From contig NZ_JAOZVW010000033.1 of the NCBI RefSeq assembly GCF_025869345.1, forward strand, positions 1 through 64,000: DNA of 64,000 nucleotides, read 5' to 3'. The stretch comes from Sphingopyxis sp. GTDB lineage: Bacteria > Pseudomonadota > Alphaproteobacteria > Sphingomonadales > Sphingomonadaceae. The stretch's first letter is position 1. Each line of letters begins with the position of its first letter. Shown piece after piece: positions 1 through 5,993 of the stretch. The notes below the pieces were generated by a model that did not search any database, had not been told where the DNA came from, and was given only the letters and a program-made list of their open reading frames with translations. The position numbers and the translations under genes are program-made.

Positions 1-336
1 GACCTGCTCCAGCACCTCGGGCGCGACCTTCGGGGGATGCCCCCCGACCTGCAGCAGCGCGAGGACGAGCGAAGTGAATTCGTGGCCGAGCGGAATGCCC
101 GCGAAACGGACGGCAATCCCGGGATGGCCGGCGCGGCGAATCAGGAAGCTCGGACGGCGGGCATCGTCGTCGGTGCGCTGCACGCTGACCTTGTCCGACA
201 GCGTCGCGATCTGGTCGAGGAGGTCCGCCAGTTCGGCCGACTTCGGGCTGTCGTCGAGCGACGAAAGCAGTTCGATCGGGTCACGAAGGTTCGTGAGGAG
301 ACCTTGAAGCTGCTGCTTCAGATTAGCGTCGAGCAT
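1..336 (-). CDS. ahpF: Alkyl hydroperoxide reductase subunit F, N-terminal part (cut by window edge)
   Basis: The first 112 residues are visible, starting MLDANLKQQLQ and closely following the N-terminal domain of AhpF, including a conserved PLGHEFTSLVLALL stretch. AhpF is the cytoplasmic FAD- and NADH-dependent disulfide reductase that recharges AhpC. The visible part is the N-terminal thioredoxin-like domain; the flavin and NADH domains lie off the left edge. An AGGAG ribosome site sits 8 bases before the ATG. The gene follows ahpC on the same strand, separated by about 175 bases that hold an inverted repeat. Confidence 0.93.
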   Translation of the reverse strand, partial: MLDANLKQQLQGLLTNLRDPIELLSSLDDSPKSAELADLLDQIATLSDKVSVQRTDDDARRPSFLIRRAGHPGIAVRFAGIPLGHEFTSLVLALLQVGGHPPKVAPEVLEQV

Positions 337-363
337 GGGGAGAGCTCCTGTATAAATTTGGAT

Positions 364-457
364 CGTCATTGCGAGGAGCGAAGCGACGCGGCAATCCAGA
401 GTCCGCATAAACCGCTCTGGATTGCTTCCCCCGGCTTTCGCCGGGGTCGCAATGACG
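364..457. repeat. Inverted repeat, CGTCATTGCGAG family, copy 1
   Basis: The ends are inverted copies (CGTCATTGCGAGG and CGCAATGACG) with inner arms GCAATCCAGAG and CTCTGGATTGC. It lies between ahpC and ahpF. Related copies occur at 20925-20999 and as a half copy at 51234-51270. It looks like a REP/MITE-type palindromic element able to form a long RNA hairpin. Confidence 0.8.
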
Positions 458-511
458 AGTGTCATATTTCCGTGTGCCCCGCCTTCGCGGGGACACACGG
501 CATGGTATGTT

Positions 512-1075
512 TTAGATCTTGCCGACGAGGTCGAGCGAGGGAGCGAGCGTTTCGGCGCCCTCTTCCCACTTCGCGGGGCAGACTTCGCCCGGGTGGCTGA
601 CCCAATATTGCAGCGCCTTGATCTTGCGCAGCAGTTCGGCGGCGTTGCGGCCCACGCCCTCGGGCGTGATTTCGAGGAGCTGGATTTCGCCCTGCGGGTC
701 GAGGACGAAGGTGCCGCGGTCGGCAAGGCCGACGCCCTGGCGAAGAACCTCGAAATTGTTCGAGATGTTGTGGTTCTGGTCGCCGACCATGTAATAGTTG
801 ATCTTGCCGATCGCCGGCGAGGTGTCGTGCCAGGCCTTGTGGCAGAAATGCGTGTCGGTCGACACGGCATAGACTTCGACGCCCATCTTCTGCAGCTGCG
901 GATAGATGTCGGCGAGATCTTCGAGTTCGGTCGGGCAGACGAAGGTGAAATCGGCGGGATAGAAGAAGAAGACCGCCCACTTGCCCTTCACGTCGGCGTC
1001 GCTGATGTCGACGAACTTGCCGTCCTTGTAGGCGGTAGCGTTGAAAGGCTTGAGGGTCGTGTTCAGAACGGACAT
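512..1075 (-). CDS. ahpC: Alkyl hydroperoxide reductase subunit C (peroxiredoxin)
   Basis: A 187-residue typical 2-Cys peroxiredoxin of the AhpC/Prx1 class. The peroxidatic cysteine is Cys47 in FVCPTE and the resolving cysteine is Cys166 in EVCPAKW; length matches the E. coli enzyme. It reduces hydrogen peroxide and organic hydroperoxides in the cytoplasm and is recycled by AhpF, encoded next on the same strand. A 19-base palindrome about 80 bases upstream is a candidate regulator site, so oxidative control by an OxyR-type protein is plausible but inferred. Confidence 0.97.
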   Translation of the reverse strand: MSVLNTTLKPFNATAYKDGKFVDISDADVKGKWAVFFFYPADFTFVCPTELEDLADIYPQLQKMGVEVYAVSTDTHFCHKAWHDTSPAIGKINYYMVGDQNHNISNNFEVLRQGVGLADRGTFVLDPQGEIQLLEITPEGVGRNAAELLRKIKALQYWVSHPGEVCPAKWEEGAETLAPSLDLVGKI

Positions 1076-1154
1076 TCGGGAGAGCTCCTTGGTTGGTGGA
1101 GCCCTCCCCTAGCCATATATGTTGCAATGCGGAAAGTGAAAATACCGGCCCTTT

Positions 1155-1173
1155 TGATCGAAAATTTCGATCA
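1155..1173. promoter_or_regulatory. Palindrome upstream of ahpC, candidate OxyR/LysR-type operator
   Basis: TGATCGAAA and TTTCGATCA are perfect 9-base inverted arms around a single A. The inner ATC-N9-GAT has the T-N11-A form used by LysR-family regulators such as OxyR. It is about 80 bases upstream of the ahpC start. No oxyR gene is visible in the window, so the regulator is inference. Confidence 0.45.
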
Positions 1174-1265
1174 TGCTTTCATCCCCCCGCAATCTGACCC
1201 GATTCGGGAAAAAGCGCCGAATTGCGTTAGGTCTTTTGTGACAGGGTCGTGATAATTGCCCCCGA

Positions 1266-1433
1266 ATGGACCAGATTCGCGACTCCATCTATTATGAGCA
1301 GCTCGCGCGCGTCGCGCGGCTGAAGGCGAATGCGTCCGACGACCCCTTTCTCGCGCGCCGCCTGCGCGAGGCCGCGGTCCGGCACGAGCAGAAGGCGCGC
1401 AAGCTGAAACGCGCCGAGCAGGCGCCCGAATAA
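1266..1433 (+). CDS. Small basic hypothetical protein
   Basis: A 55-residue frame beginning MDQIRDSIYYEQLARVARLKAN, rich in Arg, Lys, Glu and Ala and probably entirely helical. It is divergent from ahpC. No clear ribosome site precedes the ATG. I do not recognise a family. Its low-complexity helical character is common for small sphingomonad proteins, but a chance frame in GC-rich DNA cannot be excluded. Confidence 0.45.
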   Translation: MDQIRDSIYYEQLARVARLKANASDDPFLARRLREAAVRHEQKARKLKRAEQAPE

Positions 1434-1678
1434 CCGTCCGGGCGATTTCTCTTCGTTACCCGGACCGGATGAATCGAAGAGCGTAGATTCCGCCGGCGGC
1501 GACCTCGATGCCGTCTATTCCGCGAGAGGGTCGGGAGCGAAGATTTGCCTGAGCGGGATCAGCGCCCGATATCGGGGAGACATCGCGCCATAATGCCGCA
1601 AGATCAGTTCAACGAAATCCTCGCCATCGATCAGTCGCAAACGCGCCGTGTTGCCCTCGCGCATCCGGGCCGCGCGGA
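1434..1678. other. Gap between small gene and recombinase remnant
   Basis: I see no convincing gene here. Parts may be older decayed sequence of the same recombinase whose tail is recognisable from 1679, but I could not read a coherent protein. Confidence 0.4.
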
Positions 1679-1847
1679 TACGCCCGGCTGCTGCTCAAGG
1701 AGGTGCGCGTCGATACCCGGGAAATCCGCATCAGCGGTTCTAAAGCCGTGCTGGCCCGGAGTGCTGCCGGGGGCGTCGCCCGCAGTTCTCTCTTTTGTTC
1801 GAGTATGGCGCGCCCGGCAGGATTCGAACCTGCGACCACCCGCTTAG
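1679..1847 (+). pseudogene. C-terminal remnant of a resolvase-type serine recombinase, frameshifted, running into tRNA-Arg
   Basis: One frame reads YARLLLKEVRVDTREIRISG then SKAVLARSAA, the typical C-terminus of large resolvase-family serine recombinases. From about 1782 the reading continues in another frame as LSFVRVWRARQDSNLRPPA, the usual tail of such recombinases where they run antisense into a tRNA 3' end. The catalytic N-terminal domain is missing and a frameshift separates the pieces. I infer the scar of a tRNA-integrated element that has been lost. Confidence 0.65.
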
Positions 1848-1882
1848 AAGGCGGGTGCTCTATCCAGCTGAGCTACGGGCGC
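1806..1882 (-). tRNA. tRNA-Arg(UCU)
   Basis: A complete 77-base cloverleaf on the minus strand: acceptor GCGCCCG/CGGGCGC, D stem GCTC/GAGC, anticodon stem CCCGC/GCGGG with loop CTTCTAA giving anticodon UCU, T stem GCAGG/CCTGC with TTCGAAT loop, and encoded CCA. It reads AGA codons, which are rare in such GC-rich genomes. The 3' end abuts the recombinase remnant, as expected for an integration site. Confidence 0.96.
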
Positions 1883-1954
1883 GCGGCACGGCTGTGCCCG
1901 GGGGCGAATAGCGTGGTTTGCGCCGGGCGCAAAGCGCGTTAAGCAGCGAGCGCG

Positions 1955-2704
1955 ATGACCGAAGCTCCCACCCCTTCCGCAAGGCCTGCGCCCGTCAGCG
2001 CGTCGGCCGTCCGGCATTTCCGCTATTACGACCTGATGATGGCGGCGTTCGTCGCGATCCTGCTCTTGAGCAACATCATCGGCGCATCGAAGCCAAGCTA
2101 CGTCACGCTGCCGAACGGCACCCAATGGGCGTTCGGCGCAGGCGTGCTCTTCTTTCCGATCAGCTACATCATCGGCGACGTGCTGACCGAGGTCTATGGC
2201 TATGCCCGCGCGCGGCGGGTGATCTGGACCGGCTTCGCGGCGCTCGCCTTCATGGCGTTCATGGCGTGGGTCGTCGTTTCGCTGCCGCCCGCCAAGGGAT
2301 GGCCGGGGCAGGCCGCCTATGAATTCGTCTTCGGCAATAGCTGGCGCATCGTCATCGCGTCGATGACCGCCTTCTGGGCCGGCGAATTCGCCAACAGCTA
2401 CGTCCTCGCGCGGATGAAGATGTGGAGTGGCGGACGGCACCTGTGGATGCGCACCATCGGTTCGACCGTCGTCGGTCAGGGGCTCGACAGCCTGATTTTC
2501 TATCCGCTCGCCTTTTACGGGCTTGCGGGCTGGCCGCCCGAACAGCTTTACGAGGTCGTGCTGTCGCAGTGGTTCATCAAGACCGCATGGGAAGCCGCGC
2601 TGACCCCCGCAACCTATCTGGTCGTCGGGGCGTTGAAGCGGCGCGAGGGTGTCGACGTGTTCGATGAAGGCACCGATTTCAATCCGTTCGGCGCCAAGGT
2701 TTGA
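1955..2704 (+). CDS. yhhQ: Queuosine precursor transporter (YhhQ/VUT family)
   Basis: A 249-residue inner-membrane protein with about six hydrophobic segments. It carries the family signatures SYIIGDVLTEVYGY (roughly 70-85) and, in the second half, GQGLDSLIFY. YhhQ proteins import queuosine precursors for modification of tRNA position 34. The window also carries queA near its right end. The stop codon overlaps the start of the next gene, so the two are probably co-translated. Confidence 0.9.
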   Translation: MTEAPTPSARPAPVSASAVRHFRYYDLMMAAFVAILLLSNIIGASKPSYVTLPNGTQWAFGAGVLFFPISYIIGDVLTEVYGYARARRVIWTGFAALAFMAFMAWVVVSLPPAKGWPGQAAYEFVFGNSWRIVIASMTAFWAGEFANSYVLARMKMWSGGRHLWMRTIGSTVVGQGLDSLIFYPLAFYGLAGWPPEQLYEVVLSQWFIKTAWEAALTPATYLVVGALKRREGVDVFDEGTDFNPFGAKV

Positions 2705-3069
2705 TGCTTTCTATGACCCTGATTGAACTGGCCTCGCTGTTCGAGGCCCGCAAATTGTCGGTGATCGAAGCCACCGGCCTCGATAAGGATGCGCTGCACA
2801 TCTATTTCGGGATGACGCTGTTCCTGCTGATCCGCCTCGCGTGGCGCGGACGCGGCGGATGGTTCGCGGCCTGGCTGGCGGTGCTGGTTATGGCATGCGG
2901 CGGCGAATGGCTCGACCTGACCGCGGAATATAGCCATTCGGCGATCCAGCCCGACGCGGCGCACTGGCACGACATCTGGAACACGACGTTCTGGCCGACG
3001 GTGCTGCTGATCGTCGGGCGCTGGCTTCAGCCCTCGGCGGAAGCCCCGGCAGAACCCACGGACGTCCTG

Positions 3070-3735
<666 letters not shown>

Positions 3736-3757
3736 GGGGCGGGCTCCTGTCTTGCGC

Positions 3758-3988
3758 TCAGGCGCGTTCGATGCGGTAGTTTTCGATCACCGTGTTGGCG
3801 AGCAGCTTCGCGCACATCGCGTCGAGGTCGGCATCGCTCGTGCCGTCGGCGACGTCGAGTTCGATGAAGCGCCCCGCGCGGACGTCCGCGACACCGCCGA
3901 ACCCCAGCCCTTCGAGCGCGTGGTGGATCGCCTTGCCCTGCGGGTCGAGCACCCCGGGCTTCAGCGTCACATAGACATTCACCTTCAT
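3758..3988 (-). CDS. purS: Phosphoribosylformylglycinamidine synthase subunit PurS
   Basis: A 76-residue protein beginning [20 protein letters not shown] and containing HHALEGLGF, both diagnostic of PurS. It is the small dimeric subunit that bridges PurQ and PurL in the three-part FGAM synthase of alphaproteobacteria and Gram-positives. It is encoded 22 bases before purQ. The upstream gap of about 195 bases is shared with the divergent bfd gene. Confidence 0.96.
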   Translation of the reverse strand: MKVNVYVTLKPGVLDPQGKAIHHALEGLGFGGVADVRAGRFIELDVADGTSDADLDAMCAKLLANTVIENYRIERA

Positions 3989-4106
3989 GCGGGCACTTTC
4001 ATGGGAGCGGACCTTTGCGCGCGGGCTTGGGAGGATGGGCGCGCCTATGCCCGCGAATCACGTTGCGGGCAAGGGCCGCGGCGCCGAAAAATGCGCTTCT
4101 TCGGAC

Positions 4107-4146
4107 TGCGAACCAATCGCATCTTTCCTGTTGCGAATCGCTCGCA
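4107..4146. promoter_or_regulatory. Tandem Fur-like boxes upstream of bfd
   Basis: Two 15-base palindromic sites, TGCGAACCAATCGCA (4107-4121) and TGCGAATCGCTCGCA (4132-4146), each match 10 of 12 fixed positions of the alphaproteobacterial Fur pattern TGCnAATnATTnGCA. Their centres are 25 bases apart, and the second ends 37 bases before the bfd start. Iron control of bfd is inferred from these sites and the gene function. Confidence 0.55.
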
Positions 4147-4183
4147 CTATCCCTAGATCATAGTTGTTGAGAAGGATTCGCAC

Positions 4184-4357
4184 ATGGTCGTCTGTGTCTG
4201 CAACGCAATAAGGGAACGCGATTTGCGCGACGTCGCAAAGAACGGCCAGTTGCGGTGCGCCAAGGCCGCCTATGCGCAATTGGGTCGCAAACCCAAGTGC
4301 GGCCAGTGCCTGTCATTCGCTCGCAATATCATCAGCGACGTCGCCGCGACCGCCTGA
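4184..4357 (+). CDS. bfd: Bacterioferritin-associated ferredoxin
   Basis: A 57-residue [2Fe-2S] protein. Its four ligands Cys4 and Cys6 (CVCNAI) and Cys39 and Cys42 (CGQC) have nearly the E. coli Bfd spacing. It binds bacterioferritin and passes electrons to the haem to release stored iron when iron is scarce. It sits about 100 bases before bfr on the same strand and behind two Fur-like boxes, the expected context for an iron-storage release pair. Confidence 0.93.
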   Translation: MVVCVCNAIRERDLRDVAKNGQLRCAKAAYAQLGRKPKCGQCLSFARNIISDVAATA

Positions 4358-4457
4358 TTTTTCGCAGATTTCTGCCATTTTCACCCTTGGCCTGAGGGGG
4401 CATGGGGCGGTATAATGCCGTCACTCCCACACCCAGAAAAATGACAGGACTGACACC

Positions 4458-4940
4458 ATGAAGGGCGACGAAAAGGTCATCGACTTCCTCAACGAAGCGC
4501 TCAAGAACGAACTGACCGCGATCAACCAGTATTGGCTGCACTATCGCATGCTCGACAATTGGGGCGTTTCGCGCCTCGCGCATTTCGAGCGCGAAGAGTC
4601 GATCGACGAGATGAAGCACGCCGACAAGCTCGCCGACCGCATCCTCTTCCTCGGCGGCCTGCCCAATTTCCAGTTGCTCGGCCGCCTGCGCGTCGGCGAG
4701 ACGGTCGAGGAAATCCTCAAGGCCGACCTCGCGGTCGAGGAGGAAGCGATCCCGCTGCTCCGCGACGCGATCGCGCATAGCGAAAGCGTTCGCGATTATG
4801 TCAGCCGCGACCTCTTCTCCGACATCCTCGAGAGCGAGGAGCATCATGTCGACGAGCTCGAAAAGCAGTTCGAGCTGATCGAGCGCATGGGAATCGAGAA
4901 TTACATCCAGCTCCAGTCGAAGCCGGTCGGCGAGGACTGA
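4458..4940 (+). CDS. bfr: Bacterioferritin
   Basis: A 160-residue four-helix ferritin. All ferroxidase ligands are present: Glu18, Glu51, His54, Glu94, Glu127 and His130. Met52, the haem ligand shared across the subunit interface, is also present. It forms a 24-subunit shell storing ferric iron in the cytoplasm. It follows bfd, its electron-donating partner, on the same strand. Confidence 0.97.
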   Translation: MKGDEKVIDFLNEALKNELTAINQYWLHYRMLDNWGVSRLAHFEREESIDEMKHADKLADRILFLGGLPNFQLLGRLRVGETVEEILKADLAVEEEAIPLLRDAIAHSESVRDYVSRDLFSDILESEEHHVDELEKQFELIERMGIENYIQLQSKPVGED

Positions 4941-4989
4941 GTCCGCCCTCTCCCCGCGAAGGCGAGCCCGGGCTTTCAAACCGCCGAAT

Positions 4990-5081
4990 CCACCGATTCC
5001 CCGAGCGAAGTCGAGGCTGCGGCGGTGTGGGTTCTCGCTCCGCTCGAACAAGCCCCTCGGCTTCGCTCGGGGAATCGGTGG
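4990..5081. repeat. Inverted repeat, CCGATTCCCCGAGCGAAG family, copy 1
   Basis: The left arm reads CACCGATTCCCCGAGCGAAG and the right arm CTTCGCTCGGGGAATCGGTG. The middle contains GTCGAGGCTGCG and GTTCTCGCTCCGCTCGAAC. A second, longer copy lies at 22570-22679. Confidence 0.8.
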
Positions 5082-5191
5082 GGATTCAGGACTCGAAGCT
5101 CCAGACGATAGCTGATGCTGCATCCGAGCAAGACGGAGCCGACCTCCGCCTGCGCAGAGGCGACGAAATCCGCGGAAATCAGGGGATATCC

Positions 5192-5218
5192 AGAGGCGTC
5201 TTCGGGCGCCTCTTTTTT
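5192..5218 (+). terminator. Intrinsic terminator
   Basis: AGAGGCG and CGCCTCT form a 7-base stem around an 8-base loop, followed by six T. It lies about 250 bases after bfr and just before the Fur-like box, so it probably ends read-through from the bfd-bfr side. Confidence 0.6.
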
Positions 5219-5228
5219 CGCTTGTATT

Positions 5229-5243
5229 TGCGAATAATTCTCA
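5229..5243. promoter_or_regulatory. Fur-like box
   Basis: TGCGAATAATTCTCA matches 11 of 12 fixed positions of TGCnAATnATTnGCA. The embedded AATAAT could serve as a -10 element. It precedes a terminator-shaped hairpin and the orphan gene at 5362. Confidence 0.6.
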
Positions 5244-5244
5244 A

Positions 5245-5317
5245 TAGCAAGGTTGGGCAGTCCCCTCCTGCCGGCCGCTGCATCTTTCAGCTGCACCAAA
5301 GCGGCCGGCATCTTTTT
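5245..5317 (+). ncRNA. Candidate iron-controlled short RNA or attenuated leader
   Basis: A transcript starting just after the Fur-like box would meet a strong terminator-shaped hairpin at once and be about 70 bases long. This is the layout of a Fur-repressed small RNA, or of a leader with a conditional terminator for the gene at 5362. I see the box and hairpin directly; the transcript is inferred. Confidence 0.3.
5269..5317 (+). terminator. Strong hairpin with T tract between Fur box and downstream gene
   Basis: TGCCGGCCGCT (5269-5279) pairs perfectly with AGCGGCCGGCA (5300-5310), an 11-base stem with a 20-base loop, followed by TCTTTTT. It stands 45 bases before the start of the gene at 5362, so it is either the end of a short RNA or an attenuator. 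Confidence 0.6.
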
Positions 5318-5361
5318 CCGCGCGACGCGGACGGGGGACACAGGCCATCAAGGGAGACCTC

Positions 5362-5784
5362 ATGCAGGGCAGCAGCGACCTGATCCGGAAATTCACCGAA
5401 CAGCCGCTCATTCGCGACCTGCCGGTCGATGCCGCGCAGGCCGTGCTCGCGCTGCGTTATTGCATCCTCTGCCGCCGCAGCGAGCGCGACCCGATGCCCG
5501 AACTCGAACGGCGCTGGGGCAATATTCTCGCGGCGCGGCGTTATCGCCTGGTGGTCGAGGCGATCGGCCATATCTGGCCCGATCCCTTCGCAGTCGCTCC
5601 GCCCTGCTGCCCGCGCGTCAGCTTCGACGAAGCGCTGCTCGCCGCGATGGTCGGCGCCGCGGGCCGCGGCGACCGGGCGCGGTTCGACACGCTCACCGCC
5701 GAAATGCTGGGCAGCGACGCGCGCGCGATGCTGTTCACCACGCTCGAGAATTTCGTTCGGGCCAGGGCGCCGGGGCGGGTTTAG
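5362..5784 (+). CDS. Hypothetical protein behind a Fur-like box
   Basis: A 140-residue protein that I do not recognise. It is predicted soluble, mostly helical, with a CxxC pair in CILC (near residues 35-38) and adjacent cysteines in PPCCPR (near 91-92), a possible metal or redox site. The ATG follows GGGAGACCTC, a fair ribosome site. Its position behind a Fur-like box and a terminator-shaped hairpin, next to bfd-bfr, suggests an iron-linked role, which is inference. Confidence 0.7.
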   Translation: MQGSSDLIRKFTEQPLIRDLPVDAAQAVLALRYCILCRRSERDPMPELERRWGNILAARRYRLVVEAIGHIWPDPFAVAPPCCPRVSFDEALLAAMVGAAGRGDRARFDTLTAEMLGSDARAMLFTTLENFVRARAPGRV

Positions 5785-5835
5785 GGTCTGGAGGAGACGT
5801 CGGGTTTGGAGCGGGGAACGGTCGTTACCCAACTT

Positions 5836-5918
5836 TCGTCATTCCCGCGAAAGCGGGAACCCAGAGCGTGCATCGGCTGACCCCACCCTAGGTTCCCGCT
5901 TTCGCGGGAATGACGAAG
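5836..5918. repeat. Inverted repeat, TCGTCATTCCCGCGAAAGCG family
   Basis: The left arm reads TCGTCATTCCCGCGAAAGCG and the right arm CGCTTTCGCGGGAATGACGA, with GGGAACC also inverted. It sits in the gap between the gene ending at 5784 and the M16 protease end. A stray half copy (CGTCATTCCCGCGAA) lies near 42230. Confidence 0.8.
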
Positions 5919-5993
5919 TTATGAAATGCGAATATCGCTTACCCGGTCGATAGCAGTCGTCACCCTTTGTAAGCGACGCCTGCATCGCTCACC

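Larger units (their letters stand above)
4941..5361. other. 421-base non-coding gap holding a repeat, two terminator-like hairpins and a Fur-like box
   Basis: No protein gene is credible here. It holds an inverted repeat (4990-5081), a terminator-shaped hairpin (5192-5218), a Fur-like box (5229-5243) and a second terminator-shaped hairpin (5269-5317). The next gene starts at 5362. Confidence 0.7.

Noticed and set aside
1545-1847. A protein of about 100 residues ending in WRARQDSNLRPPA
   Set aside because: This ending is the antisense reading of the tRNA-Arg 3' end and is a common false gene. Just the recombinase-like tail is meaningful, and it is frameshifted.
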